This document shows, in pieces, positions 1 to 5,819 of a stretch of DNA of 7,424 nucleotides (the first letter of the stretch is position 1; each line of letters begins with the position of its first letter). This stretch comes from SIG510 sp045540975. GTDB lineage: Bacteria; Bacillota; Clostridia; Oscillospirales; JAAYXM01. The stretch spans positions 1 to 7,424 of the forward strand of contig JAZQIE010000047.1 in assembly GCA_045540975.1 (NCBI GenBank). Direction: 5' to 3'. The notes below the pieces were generated by a model that worked only from the letters and a program-made list of their open reading frames with translations, was not told where the DNA came from and ran no database searches. The position numbers and the translations under genes were made by a program.

Positions 1-259
1 CCACCCCGATGGAGGAGGAATTGCCGCGGCTTGTGCCGGTATGCCATGCGGACTCGTTATCCGGCAGATGCTGTACCGTGCGGGTATCGTCCACCGTGTA
101 GTGCCAACTCACGTTTGCGGTGTTTTTGAGATACTTCGCGTGATTGAGCGCATCCGCGCCGCGGGAGGTATTTCCCGTGTCATGCACGGTGATATAGCGC
201 ATGGAATTTGCCCCTGCGGGGCGGTTTTTCCGCCCCTTGGGGATGAAATCAACCGTCAT
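1..259 (-). CDS. N-acetylmuramoyl-L-alanine amidase (endolysin), N-terminal part, cut by left edge
   Basis: Zinc-dependent peptidoglycan amidase of the Amidase_2 (T7 lysozyme/XlyA/CwlA) fold; it cleaves the bond between N-acetylmuramic acid and L-alanine and acts as endolysin after holin opening. Only 86 codons are in the window and the frame is open at position 1, so the gene is missed by searches that require a stop. Visible motifs: 'RYITVHDTGN' at 21-30 with the likely zinc ligand H26; 'NVSWHYTVDD' at 49-58 with the conserved S-W-H-Y segment; 'AWHTG' at 72-76; and 'NSSSIGV' at the edge, the start of the 'N..siGIE' motif. Start ATG 259 is preceded by AAAGGAGGAG. The holin-amidase pair with overlapping ends is the standard phage lysis cassette. 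Confidence 0.93.
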   Translation of the reverse strand, partial: MTVDFIPKGRKNRPAGANSMRYITVHDTGNTSRGADALNHAKYLKNTANVSWHYTVDDTRTVQHLPDNESAWHTGTSRGNSSSIGV

Positions 260-476
260 GGCGCTCCTCCTTTAAGCGCTGCATGAGGGCATCGGAGATA
301 CGCGCCTCCTCGGTAAACGAGTTATTCTTCCACCACGCCCACACCGCGGCGGCGGCAGTGATGAGGCTTGCGACCAAATCATTTGAGATGGGAAGCACCT
401 CAAAGCCGCACGCGGTGAGGATTTGGTTTAAGAGCGCGAGTGCGAGGAGTATCGTTCGGATAATCGTCTGCTTCAT
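249..476 (-). CDS. xhlB: Phage holin, SPP1/XhlB family
   Basis: A 75-residue holin that forms lesions in the inner membrane at the end of the lytic cycle so the amidase can reach the cell wall. Two transmembrane segments are visible: 'TIIRTILLALALLNQILTAC' at about 4-23 and 'LVASLITAAAAVWAWW' at about 34-49, separated by a short loop ('GFEVLPISND'). The motif 'AWWKNNSFTEEA' directly after the second segment is a hallmark of the family (XhlB has 'AAWFKNNYVTEKG'), followed by a charged C-terminal tail. Size matches the 75-90 residue family range. It is translationally coupled on both sides: ATGA overlap with the preceding gene and an 11-nt overlap with the amidase. Confidence 0.95.
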   Translation of the reverse strand: MKQTIIRTILLALALLNQILTACGFEVLPISNDLVASLITAAAAVWAWWKNNSFTEEARISDALMQRLKEERHDG

Positions 477-694
477 TCGTGGATTCTCCCTTCCAATTCG
501 TCGATTCTGTGGGTGTTGGACTTACTTCGCTCCTCCACCCGATACATCCGCTCGATGAGGTTGTTGTGGCGGTCGACTTTCGCCTCCAAGCTCTCGATAC
601 GCCAATTCACCAAGCGGTTTGACGCCAAAACGCCCGAAAGCGAGCCCACACACGTCCCCACAAGCGCGAGAACACTGCTCATCCATTGTTCCAT
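473..694 (-). CDS. Membrane-anchored coiled-coil protein next to holin (XhlA-like role)
   Basis: A 73-residue protein with a hydrophobic N-terminal segment at about 5-24 ('MSSVLALVGTCVGSLSGVLA') and then a charged coiled-coil from about 29 to 73 ('WRIESLEAKVDRHNNLIERMY', 'RVEERSKSNTHRIDELEGRI'). Small proteins of this build are found just before holins in clostridial phages. PBSX XhlA plays a comparable part in lysis but has the coil first and the membrane segment last, so the relation is by position and size and not by clear homology. Start ATG 694 follows GGGGGTGAG. Its stop overlaps the holin ATG as ATGA, which supports a shared lysis function. Confidence 0.7.
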   Translation of the reverse strand: MEQWMSSVLALVGTCVGSLSGVLASNRLVNWRIESLEAKVDRHNNLIERMYRVEERSKSNTHRIDELEGRIHE

Positions 695-698
695 CGCC

Positions 699-1094
699 TC
701 ACCCCCACAGATAGTGATACGCGACCCCGTCGGTATTCACATTCAGCGAGGTGAAGGCGTCGATACGCGGCAGATGACGGAGTGTGAAGCCGTTTTCGGT
801 GAGTTTGATGTACTCATACCCCACCGCGACCGCGGGCGCACCCTCCACCGCAAGACCGCCGTAATGCACGGATTCATCCTGCATACGACTGCCCTCGCGT
901 AAAATCAGGACAAACCTCGGTGTGCGCGGGAGCGAGATTGTGCGCTCCTCCTCGCCGTTGCCCACATAACGTCCCGCCCCGACACGCTCAAACACCGCGG
1001 TGTCCAGCGCGCGCATATTCTCGTTTTGATGCTCGATGCTGTAATAATCCTCCCCGCTCGGGAGGTTTAAGCTATAATTGGTTGTTTGATTCAT
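699..1094 (-). CDS. Short tail appendage (fibre-like) protein
   Basis: A 131-residue protein in the XkdV/tail fibre position. The N-terminus 'TTNYSLNLPSGEDYYSIEHQNENMRALD' resembles the baseplate-attachment segment of Gram-positive tail fibres ('t.ny.LnlP...D.ydie..N.N...iD'). The rest lacks collagen-like or coiled repeats and goes straight to a compact beta-rich domain ('RTISLPRTPRFVLIL', 'GGLAVEGAPAVAVGYEYIKLTENGFTL'), closing 'LNVNTDGVAYHYLWG', similar to the 'lN..g..Y.Yia' end of receptor-binding tail proteins. It appears complete but far smaller than typical fibres. Start ATG 1094 is preferred over ATG 1109 because GAGGTGG lies six nt upstream of it and the family motif begins right after. 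The gene is separated by 4 nt from the membrane-anchored gene. Confidence 0.72.
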   Translation of the reverse strand: MNQTTNYSLNLPSGEDYYSIEHQNENMRALDTAVFERVGAGRYVGNGEEERTISLPRTPRFVLILREGSRMQDESVHYGGLAVEGAPAVAVGYEYIKLTENGFTLRHLPRIDAFTSLNVNTDGVAYHYLWG

Positions 1095-1617
1095 TGGTTG
1101 CCACCTCATTTCGTATCATATCATGGGTAAATTCGGAAAGCGCCGCATAACTGAGTGCGGAAAGCTCTGCGTTTCGGGTGAGTTTGAGTTCCACGGTGAG
1201 CACCACATTGGCAGGGAGCATTTCACGGAGCATCTCGCACACCGCGTCATACGCCCCCTTCGCTTCCAGACTCACCGTGACGAACACCCGCATCCCCTCA
1301 CACACCAAGGTATACCCGTGCTCGCCCGTGAGTGCGGTGAGCCGCTCGCGGATGCGCGCCTCGGTATACGGGACACTCGTCCCCACGCGCGATAAAATCG
1401 CGGCGCGGCGGTCGGAAAGACTCCCCTCGCTCATCAGGGAAAGGATGCGCTCCCACGCGCAAAGCCCCAAATCCTCCGCGGTGGAAATGACCAGTTCCCT
1501 CCGCACCGATTCAATCCCGCGGCGGAGTGCGGAAAGCTCGCACTCCACCGTATCGCACAGCGCCGCGTACTCACGCACCGCGCGGAGCATGGGCGGAAGA
1601 TGGTAGATTAACTTCAT
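1072..1617 (-). CDS. xkdU: Baseplate protein, DUF2313 (YmfQ/gp48-like), XkdU-like
   Basis: A 181-residue tail/baseplate protein, called phage tail protein I or DUF2313, which packs against J and connects it to the appendages. The N-terminus 'YHLPPMLRAVREYAALCDTVECELSALRRGIESVRRELVISTAEDLGLCAWERIL' matches the family plan ('LP..l......a....e...L...i.......i.tA...gl..wE...gi'). Then come 'LSDRRAAILSRV' and 'PYTEARIRERLTAL', ending with 'MLPANVVLTVEL' (family 'iPaNl...'). A longer reading back to ATG 1782 runs through the J gene and is not credible; ATG 1617 gives a typical ATGA overlap with the J stop and places the family motif near residue 5. The last 23 nt overlap the next gene. Confidence 0.87.
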   Translation of the reverse strand: MKLIYHLPPMLRAVREYAALCDTVECELSALRRGIESVRRELVISTAEDLGLCAWERILSLMSEGSLSDRRAAILSRVGTSVPYTEARIRERLTALTGEHGYTLVCEGMRVFVTVSLEAKGAYDAVCEMLREMLPANVVLTVELKLTRNAELSALSYAALSEFTHDMIRNEVATNESNNQL

Positions 1618-2648
1618 GTAATCACCAACTCCCCAAGCACGGGGATTTCGTCCGATTCCAAGACCGCGGTTTCGCGCGTCCCGTTCATGACAAGGTCGGT
1701 CACACTCGCCACCCCCGAACAACTCAAAATGCAGGCAAAGAGTTTGCCGTAGCGTACCACACTGCGCTCGCGGTCGTGCCACTCTTGGGTCAAGAGGTCG
1801 AAGCGGTCCACCAGCGCATCCATCACCGCGGTCTGCACCGCGTCACGGTCGGCATCCTCCTCGTAGGTGATTGTGGCGGTGATATCGACAAAGCGCTCTC
1901 GTGCGGGGGAGACCGTGACGGTATGTCCGATTGGTGCAAATCCCTCCACCTCGGACTGTACCTGTTCCACCAGGCTCTCGCTCGGCTCTTCCCCGTTTGC
2001 ATCGGTGAAGACGATTTTGACCGAGCCCTCCCCGTTCCAGCCGGGCAGTACCTTGACACTCCCCACGCCGTCAAGCGCACTCACGCGCTCCACATAATCC
2101 ATTCGGTTTCCGCCGAAGCTTTGTGCGGTCAGGCTGTCGAAATACCGCGCACGGAAACTCTCGGTCTCCTCCTCGGTGAGTCCTGCCGCGGCAATCCCCA
2201 GCACCTCGCACACCATACTCCCGCGTTCGTCCGAGTAGATGAGGGTCTTGCCTGTGGGCAGGTTTCCCACCTCGCCCGTCTGTTTGCAGCGCAGACGGTA
2301 AATCCCGCTCTCGCGCTTGCTCTCCACGGTGAAGGAGATCCCATTCACCGAGTATGCGCTTCCGAGTGTGACCGCATCGTCGGGAAAGCGCACCTCCACA
2401 AGGGCATAGGTTGCCGGCCGCGGTGTGAGTCCGCGCTCACGGCCGAGCAAGATGAGTGATTCGCGTGTCGCGGTGGCGGCAAAGCCGTCACGCAGCGCAC
2501 GTTCCAAACTCGCGTAGGCTTCACTCAACTCCCACGCGGTGGGTGCGAGGGCGGCGTATAAAAACGAGCCCTCGCGTCGGTCCACTGTGGGAGGGAGTCG
2601 GTCCAACATCCGCTCCAACACAGCCTCAAACGTATATCCTTCAAACAT
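1614..2648 (-). CDS. xkdT: Baseplate J-like protein, XkdT-like
   Basis: A 344-residue baseplate wedge protein of the J/gp47/gp6 family, forming the wedge ring that joins hub to fibres and triggers sheath contraction. The start 'YTFEAVLERMLDRLPPTVDRREGSFLYAALAP' is the hallmark of the family ('R.L...p...D.reGS...da.apaa.el'); the middle 'GNLPTGKTLIY' and 'LTEEETESFRARYFDSL' and the later 'GGNRMDYVERVSALDGVGSVKV' are also classical. The C-terminus 'RYGKLFACILSCSGVASVTDLVMNG' matches. Length is within the usual 340-390 residues. The start has no convincing Shine-Dalgarno (GGCCGAAGCGAAACTCA precedes it), so translation probably depends on coupling from the upstream gene, whose stop overlaps by 8 nt; the N-terminal family motif still supports this ATG. 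Confidence 0.95.
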   Translation of the reverse strand: MFEGYTFEAVLERMLDRLPPTVDRREGSFLYAALAPTAWELSEAYASLERALRDGFAATATRESLILLGRERGLTPRPATYALVEVRFPDDAVTLGSAYSVNGISFTVESKRESGIYRLRCKQTGEVGNLPTGKTLIYSDERGSMVCEVLGIAAAGLTEEETESFRARYFDSLTAQSFGGNRMDYVERVSALDGVGSVKVLPGWNGEGSVKIVFTDANGEEPSESLVEQVQSEVEGFAPIGHTVTVSPARERFVDITATITYEEDADRDAVQTAVMDALVDRFDLLTQEWHDRERSVVRYGKLFACILSCSGVASVTDLVMNGTRETAVLESDEIPVLGELVIT

Positions 2649-3003
2649 TGAGTTTCGCTTCGGCCTCTGCGGTGCCGTAAATCGTTTTCACGGTCAGCCG
2701 CGCCGAAACCTCACCCCTTTCTCTTGTAATCTTCACATCCTCCACTCCGCGGATGCGGTCATCCCGCATGAGTGCCGCGGTGAGGGTGCGGATGAGGGCG
2801 TCATCGTCAGATGCGGTCATCGAGACCCCAAACTCCTTTGAGAAGATGGGGTACCCGCCGCGTTCGGTCGTGAGCGCAACCGTCATCCAGCCGATGACCG
2901 CGTCCAGCCCACGGCACAAACCACCCATGCGCCCGTCCTGTAATTTGTAATCCTCCTCCCCGTTTTGCACCGACCAGGAGGATACGGTATCGCTCGGTAT
3001 CAT
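2641..3003 (-). CDS. xkdS: Baseplate wedge protein, gp25-like (DUF2634), XkdS-like
   Basis: A 120-residue protein of the gp25/GPW lysozyme-like wedge family (DUF2634). It contributes to the baseplate wedge and sheath initiation platform. Recognised features are the central 'LTTERGGYPIFSKEFGV' at about 44-60 (XkdS-type 'T.r..y.iys..yG.e'), 'IRTLTAALMRDDRIRGVEDVKITRERGEVSARLTVKTIYG' at 71-110 (the family 'l.eaL..d.ri..v.dv......g..l.v.f.v.t..G'), and a short tail. Length is close to the family norm of about 140. It begins in an ATGA overlap with the DUF2577 stop and ends 8 nt inside baseplate J. Confidence 0.88.
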   Translation of the reverse strand: MIPSDTVSSWSVQNGEEDYKLQDGRMGGLCRGLDAVIGWMTVALTTERGGYPIFSKEFGVSMTASDDDALIRTLTAALMRDDRIRGVEDVKITRERGEVSARLTVKTIYGTAEAEAKLNV

Positions 3004-3245
3004 ACATCCACCGCCTTATCCAGAATCAGAAATCGTTGTCCTCCGTGGAGCCGCAGCAGGAGAACGGTGTCGTTTTTTTGGAGGGTCGGTTCACTCGCGC
3101 GGCGCACAAGCCGTACCCGTCCGCCCGCAATCGAAACCGTGAGCGGCTCGACCTCCTCCACACATCCGCACACCACATCGCACGGACACACACTCTCCTG
3201 CGCGTTGCGGGCGAGGAGGGCAATCAAATCCGCAACATCATGCAT
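3000..3245 (-). CDS. xkdR: DUF2577 tail protein, XkdR-like
   Basis: An 81-residue protein beginning 'MHDVADLIALLARNAQ', with a small beta-rich domain ending 'LQKNDTVLLLRLHGGQRFLILDKAV'. The closing 'l..GD.v.ll...gGq.f.vLdr' pattern is typical of DUF2577/XkdR. Its role is thought to be in the baseplate hub region, by position and by homology to PBSX; no biochemical role is known to me. The frame stays open upstream to a further ATG near 3356, but that extension lies inside the hub gene and has unnatural composition. ATG 3245 has GGAAGGGGG upstream and gives only an 8-nt overlap with the hub, so it is chosen as the start. The cysteine cluster 'VCPCDVVCGC' at about 17-26 is unusual for a phage structural protein. 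Confidence 0.82.
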   Translation of the reverse strand: MHDVADLIALLARNAQESVCPCDVVCGCVEEVEPLTVSIAGGRVRLVRRASEPTLQKNDTVLLLRLHGGQRFLILDKAVDV

Positions 3246-4734
3246 CAAAGTCGCCCCCTTCCAGCACCACGGTCGCGGTATGGTCGCGCCCGTCCCACGT
3301 GTGGGTGACCGAATGGATGGTAAACGTGTTGTCGAGCGTGACATCGCCCCACACACCGCGTACCACCGCGGTATCCCCGGCCTTTAAGCGGATATCTCCC
3401 AAAACCGTGAGTTTCAGATTGCGCCGCACCCCGCACTTCGATTCAAGAAGCGCCTTTGCCGCCTCCAAATCCGTCTCGCTCTGCCGCAGTACCGTTTGCA
3501 GGAGTCCGTAGCGGTGAATCGCATCGGTATCCTGCACCAGCGTGACCGTGCGGACGGTGTCCCCTTCCGTGATTGCCTTCACTCGGTTGTAACTCCCGTC
3601 AATGCTCGAGGTATAGGCAAAACTCACGATGTTGCTTTCATTTAGCACCACACCGGAGGCGTTTTCACGGAGAAAGGCAACACAGCCGTCCTCATCACGC
3701 AGGAGAAATCTCTCTCCCGCGCGCTCGGTCTCCGCCATCGCATGCGCGAGAATGTCAAAGAGGGGCTTGTTGTCCTCCACACGGTAGGGCAGCTTCACTC
3801 GGCTTTCCTCCGCGCGGATGTTGGTGAGTCCGTGGTCGCGGCACACCGCACAAAACAGCTCACTTGCGGTCTTCCCCTCGTAGATGTAGGTGTCGCGGTT
3901 TTTGAAGTAGCGGAGCGAGTCATACGCGGTGACACGGATGATGCCGTCCTCGTCGCGCGTTTTGGTAAACACATATCCCGAGAAGACCACATCCTCTCCC
4001 ACCGCCGCGCGCACCCGACTCCCCTCAAAGAAGTCAAACTCGGGGAGAATCTCAAAGGTGAACACCGAAGCGCGGTTTTTGGTCTGTGTGAGGCGTGCGC
4101 CCGCAAGCACGGTGGCGGAAAACCCGTCAATCGCAACCGAAAGGATGCCGCTTTTTGCCACGGTCGGAACAAGCTTCCCGTCGGACGGGCGGCGCTCCAC
4201 GGTCGGGCGTGCTTCCAGGACCGCGACTTGGGTGTAAAGTGCGGGGTTTTCCCGCGCACTCGCCGTGGATTCCACACGAATCCCGTACTCACTCACACTC
4301 TCATAGAGCGGATGGCAGTACCCCAAAATCGCACCCGCGGTGCGCGGATACCGCAGTTCTCGTACCCTGCCGTCAAGCCCCGCGTTGCCTTCAATCGTGG
4401 TGATGGTGGTTTCTGTCACCTCACACACCAGACCCACGTGCTGGACATGGGCGTACGGGTCCTCCGCATCGCCCCAATGGAAGCACACAATGTCGCCCGG
4501 CACCGGGGTGTATCCGCGCTTCGGGAAATAGAGGCGGTCGCGGATGTAGTACTGCCGCAAATCATCGCACCACGGCTTTTTCGGAATCACGTGGGCGCGC
4601 ACGCCCGCCTGAAACGCGCACCAGCGGATGAAATACGAGCACCACGGACGGTTGTTGATTGCGCCGTAGCGTGAGCCGCTTCGCGCACCGAGTTCGCCGC
4701 GTGCCACACGGATGACATCAGCCGCGCCCGCCAT
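3238..4734 (-). CDS. xkdQ: Baseplate hub protein with N-terminal CHAP peptidoglycan hydrolase domain, XkdQ-like
   Basis: A 498-residue fusion. Residues about 1-145 form a CHAP/NlpC-type cysteine peptidase-amidase: 'NRPWCSYFIRWCAFQAG' holds the probable nucleophile C32, 'VPGDIVCFHW' is the usual strand before the active-site His, 'HVQHVGLVCEV' gives H99, and 'TIEGNAG' gives acidic/polar partners E115 and N117. Residues about 165-498 are a hub domain of the XkdQ / T4 gp27 / late-control-D type: 'ILPEFDFFEGSRVRAAVGEDVVFSGYV' (228-255), 'VTAYDSLRYFKNRDTYIYEGKTASELF' (268-294), 'DGSYNRVKAI' (379-388) and a C-terminal 'LKAGDTAVVRGVWGD' OB-like segment. PBSX XkdQ is a hub without this enzyme domain, so here the murein-cutting activity is built into the tail tip. 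Start ATG 4734 lies inside the LysM gene (17-nt overlap) with a near-perfect AGGAGGTGA about seven nt upstream, which fixes the start. Confidence 0.9.
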   Translation of the reverse strand: MAGAADVIRVARGELGARSGSRYGAINNRPWCSYFIRWCAFQAGVRAHVIPKKPWCDDLRQYYIRDRLYFPKRGYTPVPGDIVCFHWGDAEDPYAHVQHVGLVCEVTETTITTIEGNAGLDGRVRELRYPRTAGAILGYCHPLYESVSEYGIRVESTASARENPALYTQVAVLEARPTVERRPSDGKLVPTVAKSGILSVAIDGFSATVLAGARLTQTKNRASVFTFEILPEFDFFEGSRVRAAVGEDVVFSGYVFTKTRDEDGIIRVTAYDSLRYFKNRDTYIYEGKTASELFCAVCRDHGLTNIRAEESRVKLPYRVEDNKPLFDILAHAMAETERAGERFLLRDEDGCVAFLRENASGVVLNESNIVSFAYTSSIDGSYNRVKAITEGDTVRTVTLVQDTDAIHRYGLLQTVLRQSETDLEAAKALLESKCGVRRNLKLTVLGDIRLKAGDTAVVRGVWGDVTLDNTFTIHSVTHTWDGRDHTATVVLEGGDFDA

Positions 4735-5356
4735 TTTGGCTCACCTCCTGCGGTATGGTGAGGCAAAGCCCCACCGCGAGATGCTCGCCGAAGCGCGAAT
4801 CCGCATACCCCTCGGCTTTCGCGGCGGCTTCAATCGCGTTGACGTTAAAACCGTAGAGGTAATTCCAAAGGCTCGCATCTCCCCAAACTCTGCGTGCAAT
4901 CAGGCGCAGGGTGTCCCCCTCGCGCACCGTGTAGGTCTCGGGTGCTGTGCTCTCCTCCGCACGCTCGCCTGCAATCAAAGTGAGTGTCAGGGTGACATCC
5001 TCGCCGCCCTCCGCGTCCTCACTCACCGCCACATCCCCGACATACACCCCGTGCTCCTCGCTGCGCGCGGCGCGGCGGATAGACAAGGACACACACGTTC
5101 CCTTCTCCGCATACGCGCGCAGCTGTTCTAAATACACCTCGGGCGCGGTAAAGCCGTTTTGGTAGTGCGCGAAGGGGTAGTCATGGCGCGGCAGGAGGAG
5201 TTCCAGCCGCCACTCGGTGAGCGCGGGTGCGCGCGAGATGACCCGCTGTGTCCCGTCCAGCAAATTCACCGTTCGGTTGCGGCTTTTCTGCACCACGGTC
5301 ATCTTACTCGGCGCAATCGGGAAGGTAATCTCTCCCAAACTCACACTCCAACTCAT
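4718..5356 (-). CDS. xkdP: LysM-containing baseplate/tail protein, XkdP-like
   Basis: A 212-residue protein of the XkdP/gp53 type, which links the end of the tail tube and hub to the baseplate. The N-terminal domain (about 1-130) contains 'FPIAPSKMTVVQKSRNRTVNLLDG', a pattern common in XkdP relatives ('P.P...i........tv.il..G'), plus 'LPRHDYPFAHYQNGF' and 'YLEQLRAYAEKG'. A LysM domain spans about 141-201: 'YTVREGDTLRLIARRVWGD' begins it and 'LAVGLCLTIP' ends it. The LysM may bind peptidoglycan or serve only as a structural clamp in the baseplate. Start ATG 5356 overlaps the preceding stop by 4 nt, with GAGGGGGTG a few nt upstream. Its last codons carry the ribosome binding site of the hub gene. 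Confidence 0.9.
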   Translation of the reverse strand: MSWSVSLGEITFPIAPSKMTVVQKSRNRTVNLLDGTQRVISRAPALTEWRLELLLPRHDYPFAHYQNGFTAPEVYLEQLRAYAEKGTCVSLSIRRAARSEEHGVYVGDVAVSEDAEGGEDVTLTLTLIAGERAEESTAPETYTVREGDTLRLIARRVWGDASLWNYLYGFNVNAIEAAAKAEGYADSRFGEHLAVGLCLTIPQEVSQNGGRG

Positions 5357-5682
5357 CCGTACACCCCCTCAACCGCGGCGTAGAGTTTTTCGCGCAGCCC
5401 CTCCGCAAAGCGGTCGGCAAGGGCTTCCATATCCTTCGCATCGCGGATCTCGTTGTGGTTTACCACCTCAACATACACCTCGGTGCGGTAGAGATTGCGC
5501 GCCTCCTCCATGCTCTCACTCCGCGAGACCGAGGAGGTGTTTTTCTCCTCGTGCAAGCGGTTTACAATATTCTGATTGATGTTCGTCTCCCCGCGCGGGG
5601 CGGCGAAAAGTCTCATCCCCTCCGCGGTCTCCTCGGTGACGGTGAGGATGCGCGGATACAGACGGTTTGCCCAAATCCTCAT
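5353..5682 (-). CDS. Short protein in the tape-measure position (mini or remnant tape measure)
   Basis: A 109-residue protein of uncertain function located precisely where the tape measure (XkdO) normally lies, between the chaperone pair and the LysM baseplate gene. Residues 1-45 ('MRIWANRLYPRILTVTEETA...') are not recognised; 45-65 are charged and probably helical. Residues 67-109 have a short beta-like segment ('TEVYVEVVNHNEIRDA') followed by 'DMEALADRFAEGLREKLYAA', which resembles the usual last 40 residues of Gram-positive tape measures ('...irdeaDieriAe.L...L..a'). There are no transmembrane segments, although tape measures usually have some. Start ATG 5682 has a strong AAGGAGGG five nt upstream and overlaps the preceding stop as ATGA; its stop overlaps the LysM gene start as ATGA. 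The coupling at both ends says it is an expressed gene, not a gap. Alternatives are an in-frame deletion remnant of a long tape measure, or an unrelated tail accessory protein. Confidence 0.6.
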   Translation of the reverse strand: MRIWANRLYPRILTVTEETAEGMRLFAAPRGETNINQNIVNRLHEEKNTSSVSRSESMEEARNLYRTEVYVEVVNHNEIRDAKDMEALADRFAEGLREKLYAAVEGVYG

Positions 5683-5819
5683 TCATTCCCTCCTTCCAGC
5701 ACAGCGCAGACAAACGCCTGCTCCCGTGCGCTCAGACGCGTTGTCTGCGACGGCGGCCAGCCAAAGCGGAGAAGACATTCCCGCGCAAGGTGTGCGTCCA
5801 ATCCGCCGTCGCGTATCAT
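5679..5819 (-). CDS. Tail assembly chaperone, -1 frame extension (second, overlapping ORF)
   Basis: A 46-codon ORF in the -1 frame relative to the chaperone, reading 'MIRDGGLDAHLARECLL' at its start and 'LSAREQAFVCAVLEGGNE' at its end. It is too short to be found by a usual length filter. It can be reached in two ways: by -1 slippage on the A7 run, giving a 166-residue fusion, or by reinitiation at its own ATG, which overlaps the chaperone stop as ATGA. The 'LS.rE.aFv.a.le' ending resembles the second-frame domains (gpT-like) of phage tail chaperones, where 'L...E.af..a.i' is common. It in turn ends in an ATGA overlap with the next gene. No Shine-Dalgarno sequence stands close before its ATG (only CACCGCAAAAAA), which favours frameshifting over independent initiation. 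Confidence 0.75.
   Translation of the reverse strand: MIRDGGLDAHLARECLLRFGWPPSQTTRLSAREQAFVCAVLEGGNE

Noticed and set aside
41..286. 81-codon plus-strand ORF at the left edge
   Set aside because: It is opposite the amidase start, whose zinc-binding motifs are clear on the minus strand.
1618..1782. Longer N-terminus for the DUF2313 protein
   Set aside because: The extension of 55 residues overlaps the C-terminus of baseplate J and shows out-of-frame composition; ATG 1617 forms an ATGA overlap and precedes the family motif.
1527..2459. 310-codon open frame on the plus strand, opposite baseplate J
   Set aside because: It is antisense to two well-recognised baseplate genes, has low-complexity His/Arg/Leu-rich composition and no family motif, and is explained by high GC and the codon bias of the real strand.
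3246..3356. Longer N-terminus for the DUF2577 protein
   Set aside because: The extra 37 residues lie within the hub gene, are Arg/Pro/Thr-rich and are not part of the family; ATG 3245 has a good ribosome binding site and a short overlap.
3742..4674. 310-codon open frame on the plus strand, opposite the CHAP-hub gene
   Set aside because: It is a mirror of the minus-strand hub gene, with Arg/His/Ala-rich sequence, no recognisable domain and no operon context.
5766..5806. RNA hairpin as a frameshift stimulator
   Set aside because: The pairing is short (5 bp plus a nested 4-bp stem) with a large loop and begins 12 nt after the slippery run; too weak to list as a feature.
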